Assembly (NCBI RefSeq): GCF_009687865.1
Contig: NZ_BLAE01000029.1
Coordinates: forward strand, 1 to 64,000
Origin: Acrocarpospora macrocephala
GTDB lineage: Bacteria > Actinomycetota > Actinomycetes > Streptosporangiales > Streptosporangiaceae
Direction: 5' to 3'
DNA length: 64,000 nucleotides
The notes under the pieces were generated by a model. That model worked only from the letters and a program-made list of their open reading frames with translations, ran no database searches and was not told where the DNA came from. Both the position numbers and the translations under genes were made by a program. This document shows positions 42,205 through 50,708 of the stretch, in pieces; the stretch's first letter is position 1, and each line of letters begins with the position of its first letter.

Positions 42205-43236
42205 CACCGGGATTGACACGACGCGCCGCTCGGAGGCCGCCACCTTGGCGGCCTCCAGCACTGCCAGCGCCGCCACCACCCCTTCGGGATCCACCGGCGG
42301 AGCCGCTTTCTCCCGGATCATGGCCACCACACCCCGGTAGAAATCCAGGTACGCCCCCGGCTCCGAGGCCACCGCCCGCACGTCACCCTCCACACCGAGC
42401 CTGCCCCACGCCTCCTCGGGCTCGACCCCGAACCCGGGCGCGTCCGGCCGCTCCCCGGCGCGCAGCCGATCCTCCTGCCCGTCCAGGCCCCACTTCACAT
42501 AGGTACGCTCCGAGCCCACCACCCGGAACCGCGGCCCCAGCTGACCGGCCACCGCGCTCATCCACAACTGCGACCGGGCCCCGCTCACGTGCTCGAGCGC
42601 GAGGAATACGTCGTCCTCCGCCTCCACTCCGGCCCGCCGGACGTCGCTCTCCGCGTAGACGGCCGCCACCGGGCCGAGCAGGTGCAGGGCCTGGTCGACC
42701 AGGTGGCTGCCCAGGTCGTACAGCAGGCCACCGAGCTCGCCCGGGCCGCCGCGCTCCCGCCAGCCGCCCTTCGGCACCGGCCGCCACCGCTCGAACCGCG
42801 ACTCGAACCTGCGGATCTCGCCGAGCTCGGCGCGCAGGCGCTGGATGGTCAGGAAGTCGCCGTCCCAGCGCCGGTTCTGGAACACCGTCAGCGGCAGCTC
42901 CCGCTCCCGGGCCAGCCGGATCAGCCCCGCCGCCTCGGCGGCGGTGCCCGCCAGCGGCTTGTCCACCACCACCGGCAGGCCCGCGCGCAGGGCCGCCGTG
43001 GCCAGCGGCACGTGGGTGCGGTTCGGGGCGGCGATCACGATCAGGTCGGCGCGATCCCACAGCTCCTCGGCGGAGTCGACCACGTCCGCGCCGGTGGCCC
43101 GTACCGGCTCGGCTTTGGCGGGGTCGCGGGTGACCACGGCGGCCAGCCGCAGCCCGGGCGTGGCCGCGATCAGCGGCGCGTGGAAGAAACTCCCCGCCGG
43201 TCCGAAACCGACCAGACCAACCTTGATCTCATTCAT
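42181..43236 (-). CDS. Gfo/Idh/MocA-family oxidoreductase
   Basis: 351 residues. Rossmann fold NAD(P) motif VGLVGFGPAGSFFHAPLIAA at the N-terminus, then IVIAAPNRTHVPLATAALRA and VVDKPLAGTAAEAAGL (EKP-like motif with Asp), and a C-terminal domain with YDLGSHLVDQALHLLGPVAA. It should oxidise or reduce a sugar or cyclitol. It lies 12 bp after the PAC2 gene, likely one operon. Confidence 0.93.
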   Translation of the reverse strand: MNEIKVGLVGFGPAGSFFHAPLIAATPGLRLAAVVTRDPAKAEPVRATGADVVDSAEELWDRADLIVIAAPNRTHVPLATAALRAGLPVVVDKPLAGTAAEAAGLIRLARERELPLTVFQNRRWDGDFLTIQRLRAELGEIRRFESRFERWRPVPKGGWRERGGPGELGGLLYDLGSHLVDQALHLLGPVAAVYAESDVRRAGVEAEDDVFLALEHVSGARSQLWMSAVAGQLGPRFRVVGSERTYVKWGLDGQEDRLRAGERPDAPGFGVEPEEAWGRLGVEGDVRAVASEPGAYLDFYRGVVAMIREKAAPPVDPEGVVAALAVLEAAKVAASERRVVSIPVSVPQPGA

Positions 43237-43248
43237 GCCCCAAGGAAA

Positions 43249-44154
43249 TCAGATCTCGCGGTCGTCGCGCTCCGCCAGGAAAGCCTCGAACTGGGCGGCC
43301 AGCTCGTCGCCGGTGGGCATCGGGGTGGACTCGGCCAGCAGGTTCTCCTTCGAGGTGCCCGACTGGAACGCGTCGTACTGCTGCTCCAGGCCCTCGATCG
43401 CGCCGGACAGCTCGGCCGAGGCCTGGATCTGCTCCTCGATCTCGGCCGTGGTCTTCCCGGCCGCCTCGCGGAGCGTCTCCATCGGGAACACCAGGCCGGT
43501 GCCCCGGGTGATCGCCTCCAGCGCGGCCACCGCCGCCTGCGGGTATTCGGCCTGGGCCAGGTAGTGCGGCACGTGCACCGCGTAACCTACCGCGTCGTGG
43601 CCCTTGCCGCCGAGCCGGAACTCCAGCAGCGCGGCCGCGCTCCCGGGCACCTGCACCCGGCCGAACGGGCTGGCCTGGCCGTTGATCAGCTCGGGGCGGC
43701 TGCCGTGCGCCGTCAGGCCGAGCGGGCGGGTGTGCGGCACCCCCATCGGGATGCCGTGCGCCGTGACCAGTTTGCCGATCTTCAATCGGGTCGCCAGCAT
43801 GCCCACCGCCTCGGTGAACAGCTCCCACTCCCGGTCCGGCTCCGGGCCCGTCATGATGAGGAACGGGGTCCCTGTCACGTCGTGCACCAGGTAGACCGCC
43901 AGTTCCGGCATGTCCACCTCGGTCCAGCGGTCGGTGTCGAACACCATCACCGGCCGCCGGGACCGGTAGTCCAGCAGCCGATCGATGTCAAAGGTCGCGA
44001 CGACCCGGTGCTCCAGTTCGGCGAGCAGATGCCCCAGGGCGAGCCGTCCCGCCGCCCCGGCGTCCACGAAGCCCTCGAAATGGTAGAGCAGCACCGGATC
44101 GGTCAGCTCGGGGACGTCTCCGTCGAGCCGGTAGAGATCCGTCGGGTCGAACAC
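43249..44154 (-). CDS. PAC2-family protein
   Basis: 301 residues from GTG 44154. The PAC2 core is visible as LLYHFEGFVDAGAAGRLALG, VATFDIDRLLDYRSRRPVMV and LTAHGSRPELINGQ, with a Glu-rich coiled tail. Actinobacterial PAC2 proteins are related to proteasome-assembly chaperones; some belong near ATP-grasp ligases. The exact role here is unknown. Confidence 0.9.
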   Translation of the reverse strand: MFDPTDLYRLDGDVPELTDPVLLYHFEGFVDAGAAGRLALGHLLAELEHRVVATFDIDRLLDYRSRRPVMVFDTDRWTEVDMPELAVYLVHDVTGTPFLIMTGPEPDREWELFTEAVGMLATRLKIGKLVTAHGIPMGVPHTRPLGLTAHGSRPELINGQASPFGRVQVPGSAAALLEFRLGGKGHDAVGYAVHVPHYLAQAEYPQAAVAALEAITRGTGLVFPMETLREAAGKTTAEIEEQIQASAELSGAIEGLEQQYDAFQSGTSKENLLAESTPMPTGDELAAQFEAFLAERDDREI

Positions 44155-44252
44155 GATGTCAGCCTTTCTTCAGGTCCTTCCACAAAGAACCTACGACCCG
44201 CCCAATCGATTCCGGGCGGTTTCGGGGACCCTATCGTTGGACAACAGGGTTC

Positions 44253-44465
44253 ATGCAGCCGGATCCGGAACTGGAGGCGTTCGCCACCCAGCTGTTCGAT
44301 CTCGCCAGGGCCGGTGAGACAACCGCTCTGGCCGCACAGGTGGACGCCGAGTCTCGGTCGACAGGGGCGACACGTTGCTCATTCTCGCGTCCTACCACGG
44401 TCATGCTGTAACGGTCCAGGCTTTGCCGGAGCCGGGTACCGATCCTGACCGGATGAACGACCGGG
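44253..44465 (+). pseudogene. Ankyrin-repeat protein pseudogene
   Basis: From ATG 44253 the frame MQPDPELEAFATQLFDLARA is intact up to about LAAQVDAE, then shifts. The continuation in another frame reads GDTLLILASYHGHAVTVQAL and DPDRMNDRGS, the consensus of an ankyrin repeat. At least one frameshift and a deletion are needed to explain this, and the remaining repeats are gone. It lies between two unrelated genes. Confidence 0.75.
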
Positions 44466-44495
44466 GCAGCCGCCCCCGGCGGGCGCGGCCTTCAC

Positions 44496-46649
44496 CTAGC
44501 CGGGTTCGGGTGAGTCCATCTCGCCCAGCGCGGTGGCGATGGTGTCCTCCAAGGTCAGCCGGGCGCCCTGGCGGAACAGCTCGTTGAAGCGCTCCAGGCC
44601 GAGGCTCTCCTCGCACTCCTTGCGGCTCTTCTCGTATTCCTGGGAGAGGAACGGCGAGCCCATCTGCGCCAGGCCGAACGTCTGCCAGTTCGTCACCGAC
44701 GCGCCCAGCAGGTAGGTCGCGTGCACCACCCGGCCCTCCGCCACCGCGATCCGGGCGATCGTCTCCAGGACCAGCAGCACGCCCGGCACGTCGTGGAAGT
44801 GCCGCTTGATCCGCAGCGCCTCCCTGGCGCTCACCACCGCGTCGGCCAGCCGGTCGGTGTTCAGCTCCACGATCGACAGGATCCAGCGCGCGTAGGAGCG
44901 CAGCCACAGCTCGCCGCGCTCGTGGCAGACCTTCAGGCAGTCCTGCAGCAGCGTCTCCGCCTCGAACAGGTCGTTCTGCGCGGTCAGCACCAGCGCCAGC
45001 TCGCCGATCGCGGGCAGCAGGCCCGGGTTCAGCTCCCGGCCGCCCCGGTGGAACTCGATCGCCACCCCGAGCAGCGCCGTCGCCTTCTTCAGGTCGCCCT
45101 GCAGGAACGCCGCCGTGCCCTGCATCTTGGTGGCCAGGATCACCGAGGTGGAGTCGCCCACCTGGACGGCGTCGGTGCTGCACTGCTCGGCCGCCTCGAT
45201 CGCCCCGCTGACGTCGCCCTGCGCGCTGCGGATGTAGGACAGCACCCACAGTGCCTTGCAGCGTTCCTTGCTCGGCTGGGTGGACTCCTTGACCGCGCGC
45301 TCCAGATAGTGGCGACCCTCCCGGACGAAACCGCAGGCCACCCACATGAACCAGAGCGAGGCCAGCAGTTCCAGGCCGATCCGGACCTGCCCGGGGTTCT
45401 TCAGGCAGTAGTCGACCGCGACCCGGATGTTGTCGTGCTCCTGGCGCATCCGGACGAACCAGTGCACCTGCCGCGGACCCGACCAGGCGTGCTCGCCGCG
45501 CTCGGCCAGCTGCAGGTAGTAGTCCCGGTGCCGCGCCTTGAGGGTGTCGGTCTCGCCGAGCTTGTCCAGCCAGTCCTCGCCATACTGGCGGAGCGTGTCG
45601 ATCAGGCGGTAGCGCTGGCCGGAGACCGTGCTGTAGCTGAGCAGCACCGACTTGTCCACCAGACCGGTGATCACTTCCAGGATGCGGTCGGCCGCCAGGC
45701 TCTCGCCCGCGCAGACGAAACGGGCCGCGTCCAGCTCGAAGTCGCCGGAGAACACCGCCAGCCGGGCCCACAGCAGCCGCTCGGCCGGTTCGCACAGCTC
45801 GTGGCTCCAGCCGATGGCGGCCCGCAGCGTCTGGTGCCGGGGCAGCGCGGTCCTGCTCGCGCCCGCCAGCAGGCTGAACCGGTCGGTGAGCAGGCCCAGG
45901 ATCTGGTCCACCGACAGCGCGCGTAACCGGACCGCCGCCAGCTCGATCGCCAGCGGGATGCCGTCCAGGCGCACGCACAGCTGGGCCACGCTGTTGACGT
46001 TGGTCTCGTCCACCACGAAGTCCGGCACCACGGCCGAGGCCCGCTGCCGGAACAGCTCCACGGCCTCGTTGTGGTACGGACTCTCCGCCGGGTCGTCGCC
46101 GGGCACGATCAGCGGCGGGATGGCCACCACGGACTCGCCCTGGGTGTTGAGCGAGCGCCTGCTGGTCGCGATGACGCGCAGCTTGGGCGCCCGGGCCAGC
46201 AGATCCTGGACCAGCTCGGCGCACGTCTCGACCAGGTGCTCGCAGGTGTCCAGCACCAGCAGCAGCTCGCGCTCCGACAGCCAGTCGCCGAGCGTGTCCG
46301 CGCCGGCCCGGGCCGATTGGTCGGCGATGCCGAAGGCGGTGCTGATCGTGTGGTGCACCATGCCGGGATCCTGCAGGCGGGCGAGATCGACATACCAGAT
46401 CCCGTCCTTGAACTGCTGGCGGACCAGGTGGGCGATCCGCAGCGCGGTGCGCGACTTGCCGACGCCGCCGATACCGGTCACCGTGACCAGGCGGGAGTTC
46501 TGCAAACGTTGTCTGATGGTGGTGAGGAGTCGATTACGGCCCACGAAACTGGTGAGTTCCGCGGGGAGATTGCCCTCTCGCCGCCATCCTGCTGGCGTTG
46601 CCAATGCCGCCTCACGGGGGTTGTTGCGTCCGGCCTGCACCTGAACCAA
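44496..46649 (-). CDS. NB-ARC/TPR regulator lacking the usual LuxR HTH
   Basis: 717 residues from GTG 46649. NB-ARC ATPase: LPAELTSFVGRNRLLTTIRQ, LVTVTGIGGVGKSRTALRIA (Walker A), ELLLVLDTCEHLVE (Walker B), IATSRRSLNTQGE and RLDGIPLAIELAAVRLRAL. A WHD-like and TPR region follows. The C-terminus ends ARLTLEDTIATALGEMDSPE, which in related regulators is directly followed by a LuxR-type helix-turn-helix; here the gene stops. It may be a truncated LuxR-family regulator or a naturally HTH-less STAND protein. Confidence 0.88.
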   Translation of the reverse strand: MVQVQAGRNNPREAALATPAGWRREGNLPAELTSFVGRNRLLTTIRQRLQNSRLVTVTGIGGVGKSRTALRIAHLVRQQFKDGIWYVDLARLQDPGMVHHTISTAFGIADQSARAGADTLGDWLSERELLLVLDTCEHLVETCAELVQDLLARAPKLRVIATSRRSLNTQGESVVAIPPLIVPGDDPAESPYHNEAVELFRQRASAVVPDFVVDETNVNSVAQLCVRLDGIPLAIELAAVRLRALSVDQILGLLTDRFSLLAGASRTALPRHQTLRAAIGWSHELCEPAERLLWARLAVFSGDFELDAARFVCAGESLAADRILEVITGLVDKSVLLSYSTVSGQRYRLIDTLRQYGEDWLDKLGETDTLKARHRDYYLQLAERGEHAWSGPRQVHWFVRMRQEHDNIRVAVDYCLKNPGQVRIGLELLASLWFMWVACGFVREGRHYLERAVKESTQPSKERCKALWVLSYIRSAQGDVSGAIEAAEQCSTDAVQVGDSTSVILATKMQGTAAFLQGDLKKATALLGVAIEFHRGGRELNPGLLPAIGELALVLTAQNDLFEAETLLQDCLKVCHERGELWLRSYARWILSIVELNTDRLADAVVSAREALRIKRHFHDVPGVLLVLETIARIAVAEGRVVHATYLLGASVTNWQTFGLAQMGSPFLSQEYEKSRKECEESLGLERFNELFRQGARLTLEDTIATALGEMDSPEPG

Positions 46650-46739
46650 TGCAATTGCGCGCCACTACGGGCTCTTTGCTGTTCTGGCATCGTACCCTCG
46701 CATGCCGACAGATGTTTGGCCGAGAGGGGCCGACGTTTC

Positions 46740-46769
46740 TCCCCCGGGGGGAATTCACCCCCGGGGGGA
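46740..46769. promoter_or_regulatory. Two direct copies of a CCCCCGGGGGG palindrome
   Basis: The 11-bp palindrome-like CCCCCGGGGGG followed by A occurs at 46741-46752 and again at 46758-46769, 17 bp apart, between the NB-ARC regulator and a divergent small gene. Two evenly spaced palindromes suggest cooperative binding of a dimeric regulator. Confidence 0.5.
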
Positions 46770-46787
46770 GTCGATATTATTGGCCGC

Positions 46788-46955
46788 ATGACAGAGCCGC
46801 AGCCGGATGACCTGCGTCCGGTGGACCTCTTCGATGACGGTCTGCCGGTGCTGCCCGACCAGACCGTGGATGACACCGACCACGGCTGGGGCGAGTGGCG
46901 GGGCGATGACGACGACGCCCGGCTGATCGAGGATCGGCCGCCGCACTGGGGTTAG
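46788..46955 (+). CDS. Small acidic protein, unknown
   Basis: 55 residues, very acidic: DLFDDGLPVLPDQTVDDTD, HGWGEWRGDDDDARLI and DRPPHWG. The composition and the PDQTxDDTDxGWGE pattern recall short conserved actinobacterial proteins of unknown function. It is placed 19 bp after the double palindrome and ends against the terpene synthase gene. No enzymatic motif. Confidence 0.6.
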   Translation: MTEPQPDDLRPVDLFDDGLPVLPDQTVDDTDHGWGEWRGDDDDARLIEDRPPHWG

Positions 46956-48085
46956 GTCGTCTGCCAGCGGGGCGGGTGGGGATAGTTCGCCTCGCTCAGC
47001 TGGTCCCACCACCAGTTGATGGCGGTGACCGGGAGCGGGTCGGGGCTGTCGTCCATGGGCTCGTCCTTCCAGGTGCGGGGCATGGCGATGCGGTCCGCCG
47101 TCAGGTCGTCGTCGGGGTTGCGCGGGTCGCCGTACCGGTCGGTGATCATGCTCCACTCCAGGTAGCCGCGGACCCATTCGCCCAGGCCGTGGACGTAGCG
47201 GGTGAGTTCGGAGCCCGCGTCCGTCTTGACCTCGTCGCTGAGGCGCAGGAACAGCGACATCACCCGGTCCCGCATGGCCACGGCCGTGGCCAGCGCGTCC
47301 GGGATCGAGCAGTCGTTCTGGTGGGCCAGCACGCTGACCAGGTTCTGCAGCTCGGCGTAGCCGTACCGCTCCTTGCGGAAGGCCTCCTTGTTGAAGGAGA
47401 TGATGTCGTTGTCCCAGCCGACCAGGGCGTTGGCCATCTCGGTGAGGGCGCGCACCCGTGAGGTGGACATCTCGGCCGCCGAGACCTCGTAGCCGGCGCT
47501 GATGTCGATGAACATCAGGCTGGGGGCGGTGGCGGTGACGTTGAGCCACATGGCCACGTAGTCGTTGACCCGGGGGATGCGCTTGGCGGAGCGGTTGACG
47601 GCCTCCCAGATCAGGCCGAACAGGTATTTGCGCAGCTCCTCCACCCAGCGGGCGGTCTGTACCGGGGTGGCGTAGAGGTCCAGGCGGCGGCGGATGTCGC
47701 GCAGGCCCTCCGCCCACGGGTTGCCCGGCAGCATCCGGGCCGTGGGGGCCTCCAGGATGCGGGCCAGCTTGCCCAGCAGCTGGACCAGCTCGTCCAGCGA
47801 CGAGTCGTCCTCGCGCTCGTCGCAGTACATATCGTCGAACGTGAACAGCCAGAACAGCTGGTCGCTGGCGACCTGCAGGCCCTCGCCCGAGCCGTGCGGC
47901 ATGGTGAGCGAGGCGAAGTAGCCGACCTTCTGGGTGGCCAGGTAGTCACGCTGGGTACGGTTTCTGTGCAGGCCGAAATCGTCCATCCACTGCACGGTGC
48001 GCCGGTCGATCTCGGCCGCCTCGGGGGAGATCGCGTACGGGAACGGGCAGTAGAACGAGGGCACATCCATCTGGGAGATTTCCAC
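46952..48085 (-). CDS. Class I terpene synthase (probably sesquiterpene)
   Basis: 377 residues from GTG 48085 with AAAGGA upstream; ATG 48070 is an alternative. Metal-binding motifs are WLFTFDDMYCDE (DDxx[D/E], about residues 88-94) and the NSE triad WDNDIISFNKEA (NDxxSxxKE). The late RY pair is in ITDRYGDP. Bacterial synthases of this size cyclise farnesyl or geranyl diphosphate. The adjacent P450 probably oxidises the hydrocarbon. The product cannot be predicted from the sequence by eye. Confidence 0.92.
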   Translation of the reverse strand: MEISQMDVPSFYCPFPYAISPEAAEIDRRTVQWMDDFGLHRNRTQRDYLATQKVGYFASLTMPHGSGEGLQVASDQLFWLFTFDDMYCDEREDDSSLDELVQLLGKLARILEAPTARMLPGNPWAEGLRDIRRRLDLYATPVQTARWVEELRKYLFGLIWEAVNRSAKRIPRVNDYVAMWLNVTATAPSLMFIDISAGYEVSAAEMSTSRVRALTEMANALVGWDNDIISFNKEAFRKERYGYAELQNLVSVLAHQNDCSIPDALATAVAMRDRVMSLFLRLSDEVKTDAGSELTRYVHGLGEWVRGYLEWSMITDRYGDPRNPDDDLTADRIAMPRTWKDEPMDDSPDPLPVTAINWWWDQLSEANYPHPPRWQTT

Positions 48086-48205
48086 GACAGGATCCTTTGC
48101 GATGAGGGGGAAAGTGCAGCGCCGCGAGGCAATGCGAAAAACGCACCGCACACGGAGTATGTGTTAGTACGACTTATCCCGATTTATCGGTGTATTTCTG
48201 GGTGG

Positions 48206-49534
48206 CTATCGGGATTCCAGCGTCATGGGGATCTTGTCGGCGGACATCGTCCCCAGGGCCATCTCCCGGACGCGATGACCCGGCACCGGGCGCAGCCGGA
48301 ACCTGGTCGGCAGGGTCGCCAGCACCAGCGCCATCGAGATCCGGGCCAGCGGCTCGCCCGCGCACTTCCTGGTGCCCGCTCCGAACGGCAGGAACAGGTC
48401 GCGGGGCAGGCTCTTGGCGCGGTCGGGCGCCCAGCGATCGGGGTCGAAGCGCATCGGATCCGCGTACACGGCTGGGTCCCTGAGCAGGGCGGACACGCTC
48501 ACCAGCAGCTCGGTGCCCGCGGGGATGGGCACGCCGCCGAGCTCCAGCGCCCGGGTGGTGCGGCGCATGACCAGCCAGCCGGGGTTGCGCAGCCGTAGCG
48601 TCTCGTTGACGATCTGCTCGACGTAGCCGAGCTTGGGCAGGTCGTCGGCGGTGACCGTGCGGCCGGCCAGGACCTGGTCCAGTTCGTCGTGCAGCCTGCG
48701 CTCGGCTTCCGGATGTTGCCCCAGCTCGTGGAAGATCCAGCCGAGCACGTGGCCGGTGGTGTCCCCGCCGGCGACCACCAGCGAGAGTACCTCGTCGCGC
48801 AGCTCCTGGTCCGACATCGGCAGGCCCTCGGGGTCCCGGGCCTCGATCAGCATGGACAGGATGTCGTGGTGGTCGCGCTCGTCGGCGTGATAGTCGGCGA
48901 TCACCTTGGTGATGGCGTGCTCCAGCCGGTCCCTGGCCGCGTTGAACCGCCGGTTGGCCGGGATCGGCAGGCGCTCCAGCAGGTCGCTGGGGACCACCGT
49001 GCGGATGCCGACGCCCACCATGAAGTCGGCGATGGACTCCTGGACGTCGCGGACCTCGCCCGCGGCCGTGTCGGAGGAGAACAGGGTCTTGGTGATCAGC
49101 GCCACCCCGAGCCGGTCCATCTCCCTGGCGATGTCCAGCGTCATCCCCGCCCGCCAGGAGCCGATCCGCGATTCGATCACGCCGCGCATGGTCTCGATGT
49201 CGTACCCGGGGCGGGAGTGGTGGAAGGCGGGCTGCACCATGCGCCGCTGGCGCATGTGGAACGGGCCGTCGGAGGTGCCGAGGCCGTCGCCCAGCAGCGG
49301 GCGCAGCTTGCGGAAGAACCGGCCCCGGGCGAACGTGGTCCCGCCGTCGCTGAGCACCTCGCGGGCGATCCGGGCGTCGCTGATCACGAACGCGGGCGTG
49401 CGCCCGAGCCGGATGCGGACGACCCCGCCGTGGTCGCGCATCTCCTCAAGGAAGCTGAGGCGGCGTCCCACCAGGGACGGTATGTGCCCGAGCAGCGGGA
49501 GGCCGCCGGGCGCGGCAGGCGTTAGCTGAGGCAT
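48206..49534 (-). CDS. Cytochrome P450 paired with the terpene synthase
   Basis: 442 residues from ATG 49534. N-terminal GGLPLLGHIPSLVGRRLSFL, I-helix LVVAGGDTTGHVLGWIFHEL, K-helix ETLRLRNP (ExxR) and heme loop FGAGTRKCAGEPLARI with the Cys ligand at about residue 387. No membrane anchor, so a soluble bacterial P450 needing ferredoxin partners (none nearby). It precedes the terpene synthase by 120 bp in the same direction, an arrangement typical of terpene tailoring. Confidence 0.93.
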   Translation of the reverse strand: MPQLTPAAPGGLPLLGHIPSLVGRRLSFLEEMRDHGGVVRIRLGRTPAFVISDARIAREVLSDGGTTFARGRFFRKLRPLLGDGLGTSDGPFHMRQRRMVQPAFHHSRPGYDIETMRGVIESRIGSWRAGMTLDIAREMDRLGVALITKTLFSSDTAAGEVRDVQESIADFMVGVGIRTVVPSDLLERLPIPANRRFNAARDRLEHAITKVIADYHADERDHHDILSMLIEARDPEGLPMSDQELRDEVLSLVVAGGDTTGHVLGWIFHELGQHPEAERRLHDELDQVLAGRTVTADDLPKLGYVEQIVNETLRLRNPGWLVMRRTTRALELGGVPIPAGTELLVSVSALLRDPAVYADPMRFDPDRWAPDRAKSLPRDLFLPFGAGTRKCAGEPLARISMALVLATLPTRFRLRPVPGHRVREMALGTMSADKIPMTLESR

Positions 49535-49859
49535 TGGCGCGATCCCTCGTCTCGCTCGGCAGGGTCGTCCGTCTGGACGACCAATGGCCATGCCAAAGCG
49601 CGCCCCCGATTAGCGAGCGCATGCGATTGGCATGCCCGCTGGTGCCCCTACAGGAAATAAGTCCCATTCATTCCGACATGAAATGGTTGCTCTGTCAATG
49701 AGACATGACTGCCGAAGTTGGGGAGATGCTACACATCTGGAATCGCATGGGAGTTATCGTGCCCATTCAGTCTCTATTGTCATTGTCTATCACTGACGCG
49801 GTGTGACAATTTGATTGTGTAGTCATTTGTCATGGCCCTATTCGGCATGACCGGAAATA
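49535..49859. other. AT-rich upstream region of the terpene genes
   Basis: No gene seen. The region from 49680 to 49850 is clearly lower in GC than its surroundings and holds several TTGTCA-like motifs and an inverted repeat ATTGTCA (49776-49782) with TGACAAT (49804-49810). It likely contains the promoter and regulator sites for the P450/terpene synthase unit. Confidence 0.5.
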
Positions 49860-50708
49860 TCAGGAGACGACGTCCTTTCGGCGGAATCGCCGAAATGCGA
49901 AGGCGATCAGGATCGCCGCATAGGTGAGGGCGACTGCGACGCCCTTGATCATGCCGCTGTAGTCGGGCACCGGGGCGAGCGCGTCCAGCCAGGCGGTGTT
50001 CCAGAACGTGGGCAGGAACTCGCGCAGGCCGCCCAGCGCCTCCACCGCCTGCAGGATGGAGCTCACGATCACCAGCCCGACCGCGCCGCCCACCGCGCCC
50101 AACGGGGAGTCGGTGCTCACCGACAGTAGGAACGCCACCGCGGCCACGACCAGGTTGCTGACCATCGCGTACCCGATGACGATGGCGAACTTGGGCAGCA
50201 CGTCGCCGGCCGGGATGATCTCGCCGGTGCCGGGCACGGTGATGTCGTTCCAGCCGAACACGATCGTCCCGGCGAGCAGCGCCATCAGCGGGACCACGGT
50301 CACGGCCGCCGCCGAGTAGCCGAGCGCGACGATCAGCTTCTGCCGCAGCAGCCGGTCGCGGGGGATCGGCGCGGCCAGCAGGTAGCGCAGCGACGACCAG
50401 TTGGCCTCGCTCGCCACCGTGTCGCCGCAGAACAGCGCCACCGCGACCACCAGCAGGAAGCTCGCCGACACCGACAGCGCGAACGCGGCGAAGTTCAGCC
50501 CGCCCGCCGTCGCCAGGTCGGACAGGCGCAGGCTGTTCTGGTTGTTATTGTTGCCTGGCCCGAACTGGAAGGCGATCACCAGGATCCAGGGCAGCGCCAT
50601 CAGCAGGCCGAACATGATCAGGGTGCGGCGCCGCTTGAACTGCCGGATGATCTCCACCCGGAGCGGCAGCGTGTGCCCCGGGGCGTAGCCGATCGCGCCG
50701 GTGCTCAT
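49860..50708 (-). CDS. ABC-2-type transporter permease
   Basis: 282 residues from ATG 50708, overlapping the fusion gene stop (ATGA). About six membrane helices: TLIMFGLLMALPWILVIAFQ, NFAAFALSVSASFLLVVAVA, SAAAVTVVPLMALLAGTIVF and others. The N-terminal LPLRVEIIRQFKRRRT and the ALAPVPDYSGM loop fit ABC-2 exporter permeases. It should form the channel driven by the ATPase domain of the upstream fusion protein. Confidence 0.9.
   Translation of the reverse strand: MSTGAIGYAPGHTLPLRVEIIRQFKRRRTLIMFGLLMALPWILVIAFQFGPGNNNNQNSLRLSDLATAGGLNFAAFALSVSASFLLVVAVALFCGDTVASEANWSSLRYLLAAPIPRDRLLRQKLIVALGYSAAAVTVVPLMALLAGTIVFGWNDITVPGTGEIIPAGDVLPKFAIVIGYAMVSNLVVAAVAFLLSVSTDSPLGAVGGAVGLVIVSSILQAVEALGGLREFLPTFWNTAWLDALAPVPDYSGMIKGVAVALTYAAILIAFAFRRFRRKDVVS

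Noticed and set aside
42589-44448. 619-residue plus-strand frame over the oxidoreductase and PAC2 genes
   Set aside because: It spans two unrelated minus-strand genes in antisense and has no motifs.
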